Part shown: one piece after another, positions 1-8,520 of the stretch
Layout of the letters: the number at the start of each line of letters is the position of its first letter
Position numbering within the stretch: position 1 is the first letter of the stretch
NCBI RefSeq assembly: GCF_001425785.1
Contig: NZ_LMDI01000013.1
Location: forward strand, 1,606 to 65,605
From: Rhizobacter sp. Root1221
GTDB taxonomy: Bacteria > Pseudomonadota > Gammaproteobacteria > Burkholderiales > Burkholderiaceae_C
Reading direction: 5' to 3'
DNA length: 64,000 bases
Position numbers and translations under genes: made by a program
The notes under the pieces: model-generated
Told to the model about the DNA's origin: nothing
The model's database searches: none
The model's input: only the letters and a program-made list of their open reading frames with translations

Positions 1-264
1 TGGGTGGCACCCGAGGTGCCCAAGCGCGGCTGGTACAAGCTCTACGTCGAACACGTTCAACAGGCCCACCTGGGCGCCGACCTGGACTTCCTGGTGGGTG
101 GCAGTGGGGCCGAAGTGCCCAGGGAATCGGGCCCTGTGGGTGGCACCCGAGGTGCCCAAGCGCGGCTGGTACAAGCTCTACGTCGAACACGTTCAACAGG
201 CCCACCTGGGCGCCGACCTGGACTTCCTGGTGGGTGGCAGTGGGGCCGAAGTGCCCAGGGAATC
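1..264. repeat. 136-bp tandem duplication
   Basis: Positions 1-128 and 137-264 are identical over 128 bases, separated by the 8 bases at 129-136. This gives a repeat period of 136. The unit probably begins with those 8 bases, so its first copy starts just left of the window. Because 136 is not a multiple of three, the duplication shifts the reading frame of the dehydratase end that it duplicates. It may be a real recent duplication or an assembly artefact; perfect identity fits both. Confidence 0.95.
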
Positions 265-271
265 CCATTGA
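1..271 (+). CDS. 3' end of an IlvD/Edd-family sugar-acid dehydratase, disrupted by the duplication
   Basis: Both repeat copies encode the same C-terminal segment, with GWYKLYVEHVQQ, GADLDFLVG and PRES motifs. These resemble the end of IlvD/Edd dehydratases, a family that includes L-arabonate and related sugar-acid dehydratases. Only the second copy ends naturally, with PRESH followed by TGA at 269-271. The first copy is in a different frame and, if translated in its correct frame, runs past the duplication and on into the lactonase frame without a stop. The upstream part of the gene is outside the window. Followed by an SMP-30 lactonase and an aldose epimerase, a role in oxidative pentose or hexose breakdown is likely. 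Whether the protein is functional depends on whether the duplication is real. Confidence 0.5.
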   Translation, partial: GWHPRCPSAAGTSSTSNTFNRPTWAPTWTSWWVAVGPKCPGNRALWVAPEVPKRGWYKLYVEHVQQAHLGADLDFLVGGSGAEVPRESH

Positions 272-1176
272 AGTCCGAACTCTCCTCTCCGAAGCTCTTG
301 AGCCCTGTCCGTTGCGTGTGGCCTGCCAAGGCCATGCTGGGCGAAGGCACGATGTGGTCGCCGCGTGAGCAGTCGCTGTACTGGGTCGACATCCTCGGCC
401 GCACGCTGTACCGGTACCACCTCGACTCCGGCGCCCAGGCCCGGTGGCAGTTCGACGAGGAGATCTCGGCCGTGGCCGAACGCACCAGCGCGCCGGGCCT
501 GATCGTCACGTTGCGCAGCGGTTTTGCCTACTTCGACCCCGCCACCGGCGCGGTGGAGCGCTTGCACAACCCCGAGCCCGAGCGCACCGGGAACCGTTTC
601 AACGACGGCAAGTGCGATGCGCAGGGCCGCTTCTGGGGCGGCACCATGGACTTCGGCGCCACGCATCCCACCGGCGCCCTGTACCGCTACGAGGCCGGCG
701 GCCGGTGCGAGCGCATGGACGACGGCTACGTGGTGACGAACGGCCCCACGTGGTCGGCCGACGGGCGCACGATGTACTTCAACGACACGGTGCACCAGCA
801 GGTCAACGCGTTCGACCTGGACCCGGCCACCGGCACGCTGTCGAACAAGCGCCCGTGGCTGAAGCTCGCCCCGGGAGAAGGGTATCCCGACGGCATGACC
901 ACCGACGCCGCCGGCCGCCTGTGGATCTGCCACTGGGGCGGTGCGTGTGTCACGTGCCACGACCCGGTGACGGGCGAGGAACTGGCCCGCGTGGAGCTGC
1001 CCACGGCGCACATCACGAACGTGGCGTTTGGCGGGCCTGACTTCCGCACGCTGTTCATCACCAGTGCGCAGTACGAATTGTCCGCCGACCAACTGGCCGC
1101 GCAGCCGCTGGCCGGCTCGTTGTTCGCCGTCGAGGTGGACAGTCCGGGGCAGGCGCCCCACCGATTCGCCGGTTGA
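268..1176 (+). CDS. SMP-30/gluconolactonase family sugar lactonase
   Basis: A roughly 300-residue six-bladed SMP-30 beta-propeller. It carries the family opening GEGTMWSPRE followed by LYWVDI, the metal-site stretch NRFNDGKCD, and YPDGM plus HWGG near the C-terminus. Family members hydrolyse aldonolactones such as arabinolactone or gluconolactone to the acid using a divalent metal. The start is probably TTG at 268, overlapping the TGA of the dehydratase; TTG at 298 is the alternative, and ATG at 334 lies too close to the GEG motif. The frame is also open leftward through the duplicated region, so a fused dehydratase-lactonase reading frame exists on paper. The product would feed the dehydratase encoded just upstream. 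Confidence 0.85.
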   Translation: MKSELSSPKLLSPVRCVWPAKAMLGEGTMWSPREQSLYWVDILGRTLYRYHLDSGAQARWQFDEEISAVAERTSAPGLIVTLRSGFAYFDPATGAVERLHNPEPERTGNRFNDGKCDAQGRFWGGTMDFGATHPTGALYRYEAGGRCERMDDGYVVTNGPTWSADGRTMYFNDTVHQQVNAFDLDPATGTLSNKRPWLKLAPGEGYPDGMTTDAAGRLWICHWGGACVTCHDPVTGEELARVELPTAHITNVAFGGPDFRTLFITSAQYELSADQLAAQPLAGSLFAVEVDSPGQAPHRFAG

Positions 1177-1197
1177 CGTTCCTGGAGCCCACCTGCC

Positions 1198-2127
1198 ATG
1201 CCTGCCACCTCCTCGCCTCGCCATGAAGTTGTCTGGCTGCACCACGCCGGCCAGCGCCTGGGCCTGCTGCCCACGCTCGGTGGCGGCGTGGCCGCGTGGC
1301 AACTCGACCGGCCCGAGGGGCCGCTCGACCTGTGGCGGCCGTGGGACGGCCAGACGGAAGACATGTACAAGCTCGCGTCGTTCGCGATGGTGCCCTGGTC
1401 CAACCGCATCAGCGGTGGCGGCTTCGAGCACAACGGCCGGTTCTACCCGATGGCGCCGAACCGCGTCGGCGAGCCGTACCCGATCCACGGCGACGGCTGG
1501 CTGCAGCAGTGGACGTACAACCAGCGCCGGCCGGACACGATCGAGATGTCACTCGAATCGCGTGGCCACGGCGGCAACCCGTACGAGTACCACGCGGTGC
1601 AGACGTTCACGCTCGTGGATGGCGGGCTCGACCAGACGGTCCAGGTGACCCACCTCGGGGCCAAGACGATGCCGTACGGGCTCGGCCTGCACCCGTGGTT
1701 CCCGCGCACGGCCGGTTGCCGGTTGACGGCGCCGGTGCAGGGCGTGTGGCTGAGCGGCGCCGATCCCCTGCCCACGCGCCACAGCTCCGAATTCCCTGAC
1801 ACGTGGGACTTGCGGCGCCAGGCCGACGTGAACGGCACGCTGGTCGACAACGGGTACACCGGCTGGCCGGGCGACGCGTTGATCGAATGGCCCGAACACG
1901 GCCTCGAGATGTCGGTGAACGTGTTGTCGCTGCAGCAGCTTTGCATCGACGGCTACTGCCTGCTGTACCGGCCGCCCCAGGGCGAAGCCTTCTGTTTCGA
2001 GCCCATCACGCACCCGATCGATGCGTTTCACCTGCCGGGTCGTCCCGGCCTGCAGACGCTGCGCCTGGGTGACAGCATGAGCCTCTCCGTGCAGTGGCGC
2101 GTGCGCCCGGCATCGGCCGTGCGCTGA
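1198..2127 (+). CDS. aldose 1-epimerase family protein
   Basis: A 309-residue protein of the galactose mutarotase superfamily, close to family length. Visible features include WSNRISGG near residue 65, the HGDGWLQQW stretch, the GLGLHPWFPR motif and the late CFEPITHP segment that carries the conserved glutamate. It starts 21 bases after the lactonase, in the same direction, so the two are probably co-transcribed. Mutarotation of the free sugar would supply the anomer used by a sugar dehydrogenase ahead of the lactonase and dehydratase steps. The specific sugar cannot be read from the sequence. The gene ends convergently with iolB. Confidence 0.85.
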   Translation: MPATSSPRHEVVWLHHAGQRLGLLPTLGGGVAAWQLDRPEGPLDLWRPWDGQTEDMYKLASFAMVPWSNRISGGGFEHNGRFYPMAPNRVGEPYPIHGDGWLQQWTYNQRRPDTIEMSLESRGHGGNPYEYHAVQTFTLVDGGLDQTVQVTHLGAKTMPYGLGLHPWFPRTAGCRLTAPVQGVWLSGADPLPTRHSSEFPDTWDLRRQADVNGTLVDNGYTGWPGDALIEWPEHGLEMSVNVLSLQQLCIDGYCLLYRPPQGEAFCFEPITHPIDAFHLPGRPGLQTLRLGDSMSLSVQWRVRPASAVR

Positions 2128-2136
2128 TCGCGCGAA

Positions 2137-2160
2137 CCGGCCCTCGACAGGCCGGCCCTT
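2137..2160. terminator. weak hairpin between convergent galM-like gene and iolB
   Basis: CCGGCC at 2137-2142 pairs with GGCCGG at 2150-2155 around a seven-base loop. It lies between two convergent genes. There is no real U-tract on either side, so it is at best a poor intrinsic terminator. Confidence 0.25.
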
Positions 2161-2172
2161 GTCACTCGCGCC

Positions 2173-2979
2173 TCAGCCCTTGAGCATCCACTCGTGCGCG
2201 GGGTCGTTGCGGAAGACCCAGAACCGGTGGGGCCCGGCCATCACGTTGAGGTAGTACAGGTCGTAGCCGTGTGGCGCGACCACCGGGTGGTACCCGCGCG
2301 GCACCATGACCACGTCGTGGTCCTCCACGGCGCAGGCCTCGTCGAGGCTGCGGTCGTCGGTGTAGACGCGCTGGAAGGCAAAGCCCTGCGGCGGGTCGAG
2401 GCGGTGATAGTAGGTTTCCTCCAGCTGCGTCTCGGCAGGTGGCGATTCGACGTCGTGCTTGTGGGGCGGGTAGCTGGAAGAGTGCCCCGCTGGCGTCAGC
2501 ACTTCCACCACCAGCAGGTGGGCCGCGGTGGGGTCGTCGTGCGGCAGGATGTCGCAGATGTGGCGGGTGTTGCTGCCTTTGCCGCGCACGCTGCGGCGCA
2601 TCGTTGCCGGGTCGATCACGCGCACCTCGCGTGGCGCCTCGCCACCCGGGGCAGTGCACAGTGCCACCTCGGAGCGCCCGCGCGAGCGCACTTCCACCTG
2701 GCGTCCCGCTGGCACGTACACCGCGGCCGGCGACTTGGGTTCGAAGACGCTCGCGCGGTTGCCCAGCGATTCGTGCGTGACACCATCGACCGTCACGTCC
2801 ACGGTGCCGGCCAGCACCACCAGGCACAGTTCGCGCGTGCCGGTGTCGAGCGACTCGCGCTCACCATCGGCCAGGCGCAGTGCGCGAAACCCCACGTGTG
2901 TCCAGCCGGCGCGCTCGGGCGTCACCTCGACGATGTCGCGGCCGTCGTGCCGTGCCTTGACCAGCAGCGGGCTGACCAT
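2173..2979 (-). CDS. iolB: 5-deoxy-glucuronate isomerase IolB
   Basis: A 268-residue protein of the KduI/IolB cupin family, which isomerises 5-deoxy-D-glucuronate to 2-deoxy-5-keto-gluconate in myo-inositol catabolism. Visible features are the KGSNTRHICDILP stretch, the histidine-rich HSSSYPPHKHD metal site, and MVPRGYHPVVAPHGYDLYYLN near the C-terminus. The ATG at 2979 overlaps the iolE stop as TGATG; a GTG one codon upstream is also possible. It is the last gene of a seven-gene leftward operon and ends convergently with the aldose epimerase gene. Confidence 0.93.
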   Translation of the reverse strand: MVSPLLVKARHDGRDIVEVTPERAGWTHVGFRALRLADGERESLDTGTRELCLVVLAGTVDVTVDGVTHESLGNRASVFEPKSPAAVYVPAGRQVEVRSRGRSEVALCTAPGGEAPREVRVIDPATMRRSVRGKGSNTRHICDILPHDDPTAAHLLVVEVLTPAGHSSSYPPHKHDVESPPAETQLEETYYHRLDPPQGFAFQRVYTDDRSLDEACAVEDHDVVMVPRGYHPVVAPHGYDLYYLNVMAGPHRFWVFRNDPAHEWMLKG

Positions 2980-3902
2980 CACGCGGGCTCCGCCACGGGT
3001 GCGTCGAGCCGGTCGACGATGCGGCGCAGCGTGTCGTAGCCCTTTTTCGCGTAGGCGTAGCTGGGCGCGACCGCCGGGTCCTGCTCGGCTTCAACGACCA
3101 GCCAGCCTTCGTAGCCGGCGGCGTGCAGCGTGGCCAGCACGGCGTCGAAGTCGATCACGCCGTCGCCCGGCACGGTGAAGGTGCCGTTGATCACGCCGGT
3201 CAGGAAGCTCCAGCCTTCGTTGCGCGCCATCGCGATCACCTGCGGCCGCACGTCCTTGCAGTGCACGTGCACGACGCGATCGACGTGCCGCAACAGGTGC
3301 GCCACCGGGTCGACGGCGCCGCCATAGAACGCGTGGCCGGTGTCGAACAGCAGCCCCACGTGGCGAGGGTCGGTCTCGGCCATCAGGCGGTCGATGTCGT
3401 CCGGGGTCTCGACCCAGGCGCCCATGTGGTGGTGGTAAGCCAGCGTGATGCCGTAGGCGGCTCCCAGGTGTTCGCCGAAGGCGTTCAGCCGTTGGGCATA
3501 GCCCTGCCACTGGGCGTCGGTGGTGAAGCGCGGGCGCCGGGCCAGCGGCGTGTCGATCCGGCCCTGGATCGAGCCGGCCACCTCGCCGTAGACGACCACC
3601 CGGCAGCCGTTGTGGCGCAGCTTCTCCATGTGGGGGGCGCAGCGGACGATCTCGTCGTCGACCGAGCCTTCGGCCAGGTGGCCCGAGTACCAGCCGCTGA
3701 TGCAGGCCACGCCGTACCCGGCCAGCTTGGCGGCCAATGCTTCGGGGTCCGTGGGGAATTTGTTGCCGAGCTCGAATCCCTCGTACCCGATCTGCGAGCC
3801 CTCCGCGAGGGCGGTCTCCAGCGGCGTTTCGCCGCCGAGGGCGGGCAAGTCGTCGTTGCTCCAGGAAATCGGGTTGATGCCGATGCGTACGTTCCAGGTC
3901 AT
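2979..3902 (-). CDS. iolE: myo-inosose-2 dehydratase IolE
   Basis: A 307-residue sugar-isomerase-like TIM barrel. It opens with VRIGINPISWSNDD, typical of inosose dehydratases. Metal-site segments include LAYHHHMGAWVET, GLLFDTGHAFYGG and VHVHCKDVR, and the end has the VVEAEQDP motif. The enzyme dehydrates scyllo-inosose to 3D-trihydroxycyclohexane-1,2-dione, the substrate of IolD. The ATG at 3902 is preferred over the upstream in-frame ATG because the family begins at this point. It overlaps iolB by one base and follows iolD closely, so the three are one transcript. Confidence 0.94.
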   Translation of the reverse strand: MTWNVRIGINPISWSNDDLPALGGETPLETALAEGSQIGYEGFELGNKFPTDPEALAAKLAGYGVACISGWYSGHLAEGSVDDEIVRCAPHMEKLRHNGCRVVVYGEVAGSIQGRIDTPLARRPRFTTDAQWQGYAQRLNAFGEHLGAAYGITLAYHHHMGAWVETPDDIDRLMAETDPRHVGLLFDTGHAFYGGAVDPVAHLLRHVDRVVHVHCKDVRPQVIAMARNEGWSFLTGVINGTFTVPGDGVIDFDAVLATLHAAGYEGWLVVEAEQDPAVAPSYAYAKKGYDTLRRIVDRLDAPVAEPA

Positions 3903-3915
3903 GGTGAGTTCTTTC

Positions 3916-5772
3916 TCAGAGACGTTGGGTTTGCTTGCCAGCCCGGTAGAGGGCATGGGCGTCGTTCACTTCAGGGCGCTGCGAGATTTCCGGCACCGCG
4001 ACTTCCCACCAGCACCCGCCGTCGTCGGTGGTGCGGGTGTGGGTGGTGTCGATCACGATGACCTGCGTGCGCGTGGCCGCGCGCGCGCGCTGCATCGCGG
4101 CCTTCAGCGCGGGAATGCCGTCCACGTGCACGGACTCGGCGCCCAGGCTTGCGGCGTGCGCGGCGAAATCGATGCGCACGTCGTGGCCGCCCTCGGGCAC
4201 GCAGTCTTGCAGCAGGTTGTTGAAGTGCGCGCCGCCGGTGGCGGTCTGCAGCCGCTGGATGCAGCCGTAGCCGCGGTTGTCAAGCACCACGACGATGAGC
4301 TTGTGGCCGAGCATCACCGAGGTGGCGATCTCCGAGTTCATCATCAGGTACGAGCCGTCGCCGACCATCACGATCACTTCGGCGCCGGGGCACGCCATCT
4401 TGACGCCCAGCCCCCCGGCGATCTCGTAGCCCATGCAGGAGTAGCCGTACTCGACGTGGTAGCCGCCAGGGCGCGCCGCACGCCAGAGCTTGTGCAGCTC
4501 GGCCGGCAGCGTACCGGCGGCACACACGGCGATGTCGCGTTGCGGTGAATCGGGTGCCGAGTCGCGCACCGCGCCGATCACCTCGGCGTCATAGGGCGCC
4601 GCGCCGGTTGGCGCGGCGAGGGTCAGCTCGGTCACACGGGCGTTCCACGTTGCCGCGGCGGCCCGCGCGCGATCGGTCCAGGCCGGATCGGCCGCCCAGC
4701 CGCGGGTCTCGGCGGCCAGGCGGGTGAGGCCGACACGCGCATCACAGACGAGCGACTGGCCATGCCACTTGGCGGCGTCGAAGGCCTGCACGTTCAGGCT
4801 CAGCAGTTTCGCGCCGGTGAACAGGGTGTGCGAGCCGGTCGTGAAGTCCTGCAACCGCGAGCCCACCGCCAGCACCAGGTCGGCCTCGCGGGCCAGTTCG
4901 TTGGCCGCGGGCGAACCCGTGACGCCCACCGCGCCGAGGTTCATCGGGTGGTCCCAGGCCAGGCTGCTCTTGCCCGCTTGCGTTTCGGCGACGGGGATGC
5001 CGCATTGCAGCGCGAGCGCGGCCAGCGCCTCGCTGGCACCGCTGTAGAGCACCCCGCCGCCGGCGACGATCACGGGGCGGCGCGCGGCGCGCAAGGCGGC
5101 GATGGCGTGCGCCAGCTCGCCGGCATCGGGTTCCGGCCGGCGCAGGCGGATCGGCGCGGGGTGCAGGAAATCCAGCGGGCAGTCGAAGGCCTGCGTCTGC
5201 ACGTCCTGGGGCAGGGCCAGGCACACGGGGCCGCAGAGGGCCGGGTCGGTCATCACCTGGATCGCCCGAGGCAGCGCGGTGAGCACCTGCTCGGGGCGCA
5301 TGAGGCGGTCGAAGTAGCGCGTGACGGGACGCAGTGCGTCGTTCGCCGACAGGTCGCCGTGATGGAAGTCTTCCAGCTGTTGCAGGACCGGGTCGGGGGC
5401 ACGCGAGGCGAAGGTGTCGCCGGGCAGCAGCAGCACGGGCAGGCGGTTCACGTGGGCCAGCGCGGCGGCCGTCACCAGGTTGGTGGCGCCCGGGCCGATG
5501 GAACTGGTCACGGCCATGATGCGCCGGCGGAAATTTGCCTTGGCGTAGGCGATGGCGGCATGCGCCATGCCTTGCTCGTTGTGCGCGCGGTGGGTGGCCA
5601 GCGAACGGCGTTCCGCCCACAGCGCCTCGCCGAGTCCGGCCACGTTGCCGTGGCCGAAGATGGACCAGACGCCGCCGCAGTAGGGCAGCAGCGTGCCGTC
5701 GTCGAGTTCCACGCGCAGCGCGGCGAGGTGGCGCACGAGCGCCTGGGTCATCGTGATGCGTTCGGTTTTCAA
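3916..5772 (-). CDS. iolD: 3D-trihydroxycyclohexane-1,2-dione acylhydrolase IolD
   Basis: A roughly 618-residue thiamine diphosphate enzyme that opens the ring of the dione to give 5-deoxy-glucuronate. The N-terminal domain has YCGGVWSIFGHGNVAGLGE and the HNEQGMAHAA stretch with the catalytic glutamate. The C-terminal domain has the GDGSYLMMNSEI cofactor motif. I chose TTG at 5772, which overlaps the iolC stop, because GGAGG lies four bases upstream and the extra residues (LKTERITM) match how family members begin. ATG at 5751 is the alternative. Confidence 0.93.
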   Translation of the reverse strand: MKTERITMTQALVRHLAALRVELDDGTLLPYCGGVWSIFGHGNVAGLGEALWAERRSLATHRAHNEQGMAHAAIAYAKANFRRRIMAVTSSIGPGATNLVTAAALAHVNRLPVLLLPGDTFASRAPDPVLQQLEDFHHGDLSANDALRPVTRYFDRLMRPEQVLTALPRAIQVMTDPALCGPVCLALPQDVQTQAFDCPLDFLHPAPIRLRRPEPDAGELAHAIAALRAARRPVIVAGGGVLYSGASEALAALALQCGIPVAETQAGKSSLAWDHPMNLGAVGVTGSPAANELAREADLVLAVGSRLQDFTTGSHTLFTGAKLLSLNVQAFDAAKWHGQSLVCDARVGLTRLAAETRGWAADPAWTDRARAAAATWNARVTELTLAAPTGAAPYDAEVIGAVRDSAPDSPQRDIAVCAAGTLPAELHKLWRAARPGGYHVEYGYSCMGYEIAGGLGVKMACPGAEVIVMVGDGSYLMMNSEIATSVMLGHKLIVVVLDNRGYGCIQRLQTATGGAHFNNLLQDCVPEGGHDVRIDFAAHAASLGAESVHVDGIPALKAAMQRARAATRTQVIVIDTTHTRTTDDGGCWWEVAVPEISQRPEVNDAHALYRAGKQTQRL

Positions 5773-7718
5773 GCGGCCTCCTGGTGGGGTTTGCGGCTGG
5801 CGCGCCATGCGTCCACCAGCGCGGCGAAGTTGCCGGCTGTTTCAGCGACGAAGGCGTTGTCGTCGATCTCGCCTTTCAGCCAGCGCAGGCTCGGTGCGGC
5901 CCACAGCGTACGGCCGACCATGAAGCCCTTGACGATCGGATGGGTGGCTTGGGCGAAGCCGGCGGCCAGCGTTGCCAGCGGCTGGTTCAGCCCGAGGATC
6001 ACGACACCGCGGCATGTGGGGTCGCGCTCGGCGATCAGCTGTGCAAGCGTTTCCCAGGCGGCGCTGGCCATCGGTGCGAGCTTCCACCACTCGGGCTTGA
6101 AGCCGAGGTTGTAGAGGCGCTTGACGGCGCGCAGCACCGCGGTGTCGGCCGTCCCGGCGGCGGTGACGTTGTGCGGCGGAATCAACTCGAGCAGCAACTC
6201 GTGGCCGCTCTGGCGGGTGGCTTCCCACAGCTCGAGCAGGCGGGCCTCCTGGTCGAGGCGCAGGTCCACCGGGTCGTCGGGGTGGTAGTGCACCAGGCAC
6301 TTGACGACCTGCTCGCGGGGCCAGTGCGCCAGCGCCGAGCCGATCGTGTGCGTGCCGTCGAAACGCAGGGGCCGCGAACCGGGCAGCTCGATCGGGCGAC
6401 CCACCCACCAGCCGCGGCCCGTGGCCTGGTGCAACGCCGGCTCCCCGTAGACGCTGTCGATCAGCACGCCCAGCCGGCCGGCCAGCGAGCGGCTTTGCTC
6501 GACCTGCTCCGCGGCGCGGACCAGCAGCGCTTTCAGCACCGGCAGCCGCGTGACACTCGCGCCGGCCTCGCGGGCCATGTCGAAGAACTGGCTGCGGTGG
6601 TCGAACGCCATCACGTTGACTTCCGTCCACGCTTGGCGCGCCGCGGTGGTGCGGTGCAGGTGGGCGAGCTGGGCGTCGGCATCGACCTTCGGGTGACGCG
6701 AGCCGCTGAACCAGTGCGCCAGCTCCGCTGGCGTGGGCATCGCCGGCGCGCAGGCATGGCGCGAGACGACGATCGCGCCGCAGGCGTTCGCCAGGCGTGC
6801 CGCCTCGAGGAAGTCCTGGCCGTTGAGCAGGCCGGTCAGCAGCCCGGCGGCAAAGGCGTCGCCGGCGCCGAGCACGTTCAGGACCTCGACCTGTTCCCCC
6901 TGCACCGTGATGGCGGCGTCGATGTGTGCCGGCACGGTTCCCGGCACGAAGCTGCAGCCGAGCGGGCCGCGCTTGACGACGAGGGCCGCCGCCGTGACCG
7001 CGCGCACCCGGTGCAGCGAGGCGAGCAGGTCGCCCGGCACGCCCCCGGCGATCACGAACTCCTCCTCGGTGCCGATCACGAGGTCGAACTGCGGCAGCAT
7101 TTCCTGCAGGCTGGCGGTGACCCCCTCGTCGGCGACAAAGCGGCGCTCGCCCTCGCCGGGCTGGGTGAGGCCCCACAGCACGGGGCGATAGTCGATGTCG
7201 AGCACCCGCACCGTGCCGTGCCTGGCGGCAAAACCCAGTGCCGTGGCCGACGCCGCGCGCACCCCGGGCCGGGACAGGTGCGTGCCGGTGATCAGCAAGG
7301 CGCGGCACCCCGCGATGAAGTCTTCGCGGATCGCCTCGGCGTCGATGGCCATGTCGGCGCAGTTCTCGCGGTAGAAGAGCAGGGGAAACGTGTCCCGGTC
7401 TTTCAGCCCGAGCAGCACCAGCGCGGTCAGGCGCTCGGGATCCACTTGCACCATCGAGGTGTCGCAGCCCTCGCGCTGCAGCGTGCGCACGAGGAACCGG
7501 CCCATCTGCTCATTGCCCACGCGGGAGATCATGGCGCTGCGCAGGCCCAGCCTGGCCGCACCGAACGCGATGTTGGCGGAGCTGCCGCCGAGGTACTTCG
7601 CGAAACTCGAGGCGTCCTCGAGCGGGCAGCCGACTTGCTCGGCATAGAGGTCCACCGCCAGGCGGCCGAGGCAGGCCAGGTCGTGGTCGCGGCCTGTGGG
7701 GAAGTTCAGTCCGTCCAT
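5769..7718 (-). CDS. iolC: bifunctional 5-dehydro-2-deoxygluconokinase (IolC) with C-terminal DUF2090 aldolase-like domain
   Basis: A 649-residue fusion. Residues about 10-335 are a PfkB/ribokinase-fold kinase, with GGSSANIAFGAARLG near the N-terminus and the catalytic NVLGAGDAFAAGLL motif. It phosphorylates 5-dehydro-2-deoxygluconate. Residues about 355-640 match DUF2090, a TIM-barrel domain related to class I aldolases, with LLLELIPPHN and GFKPEWWKL segments. This domain probably supplies the IolJ step that cleaves the phosphorylated acid, and no separate iolJ is visible here. The ATG overlaps the ATPase stop (TGATG) and the end overlaps iolD, so translation is likely coupled. Confidence 0.93.
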   Translation of the reverse strand: MDGLNFPTGRDHDLACLGRLAVDLYAEQVGCPLEDASSFAKYLGGSSANIAFGAARLGLRSAMISRVGNEQMGRFLVRTLQREGCDTSMVQVDPERLTALVLLGLKDRDTFPLLFYRENCADMAIDAEAIREDFIAGCRALLITGTHLSRPGVRAASATALGFAARHGTVRVLDIDYRPVLWGLTQPGEGERRFVADEGVTASLQEMLPQFDLVIGTEEEFVIAGGVPGDLLASLHRVRAVTAAALVVKRGPLGCSFVPGTVPAHIDAAITVQGEQVEVLNVLGAGDAFAAGLLTGLLNGQDFLEAARLANACGAIVVSRHACAPAMPTPAELAHWFSGSRHPKVDADAQLAHLHRTTAARQAWTEVNVMAFDHRSQFFDMAREAGASVTRLPVLKALLVRAAEQVEQSRSLAGRLGVLIDSVYGEPALHQATGRGWWVGRPIELPGSRPLRFDGTHTIGSALAHWPREQVVKCLVHYHPDDPVDLRLDQEARLLELWEATRQSGHELLLELIPPHNVTAAGTADTAVLRAVKRLYNLGFKPEWWKLAPMASAAWETLAQLIAERDPTCRGVVILGLNQPLATLAAGFAQATHPIVKGFMVGRTLWAAPSLRWLKGEIDDNAFVAETAGNFAALVDAWRASRKPHQEAA

Positions 7719-8506
7719 CAGATGGTCACTCCTTCCAGGTCGCTCATCATTTCCTTCATCTCGGCGCCTCCGGCCATCATGTCGAGCACCGCCTCCTTGC
7801 TGATGTCGGCCTTGGCGAAGGTGCCCATCGACTTGCCGCGGTTCAGCAGCGTGAAGCTGTCGCCCACCGGGTAGGCGTGGTTCACGTTGTGGGTGATGAA
7901 GATGATCGAGATGCCGCGGTCGCGGGCCCGGTGGATGAGCTTGAGCACGTTGACACTCTGCTTGACCCCGAGCGCGGCAGTGGGCTCGTCCAGGATGAGC
8001 ACGCTCGCGCCGAAGTGGATCGCGCGGGCGATGGCCAGGCACTGCTTTTCGCCGCCGGACATGTTGCCGACCATCTGGTCCGCGTCCCGCACGCGGATGC
8101 CCATCTCGGCCAGCTTGGCCATCGCGGTGGTGGCCGCCAGCTCGTGGTCCATCACCGGCAGGAACCCGAGCAGCTTGCGGCGCGGCTCGCGGCCCATGAA
8201 GAAGTTGCGGGACACGCTCATCAGCGGCACCAGGGCGAGGTCCTGGTAGACCGTGGCGATGCCGGCATCCAGCGCCTCGCGCGGCGAGCGCAGGTGAACC
8301 GGCTGGCCATTGACGAGGTACTGTCCCTTGTCGGGTGCGTAGACGCCCGCCAGGGTCTTGATCAGCGTGCTCTTGCCGGCGCCGTTGTCGCCCAGCAGGC
8401 AGTGCACCTCGCCGCGCCGCAGGCGCAGGGTGACGCCGTTGAGCGCGATCACCGGGCCGAAGAACTTGCTGACGTTCTCGAGCTGCAGGATGTAGTCGGT
8501 GGTCAT
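7718..8506 (-). CDS. CUT2-type sugar ABC transporter ATP-binding protein, single nucleotide-binding domain
   Basis: A 262-residue ABC ATPase with Walker A GDNGAGKST, signature MSGGEKQ, Walker B LILDEPTAALG and switch histidine in FITHN. Many CUT2 sugar importers use one 500-residue protein with two ATPase domains, whereas this one has a single domain, as in FrcA-type systems, and must homodimerise. It sits between the permease gene and iolC, which points to inositol as substrate. The ATG at 8506 is chosen because the typical N-terminus (YILQLENVSKFFG) starts there; 14 bases separate it from the permease gene. Confidence 0.92.
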   Translation of the reverse strand: MTTDYILQLENVSKFFGPVIALNGVTLRLRRGEVHCLLGDNGAGKSTLIKTLAGVYAPDKGQYLVNGQPVHLRSPREALDAGIATVYQDLALVPLMSVSRNFFMGREPRRKLLGFLPVMDHELAATTAMAKLAEMGIRVRDADQMVGNMSGGEKQCLAIARAIHFGASVLILDEPTAALGVKQSVNVLKLIHRARDRGISIIFITHNVNHAYPVGDSFTLLNRGKSMGTFAKADISKEAVLDMMAGGAEMKEMMSDLEGVTI

Positions 8507-8520
8507 GGTCGTATCCCGCG

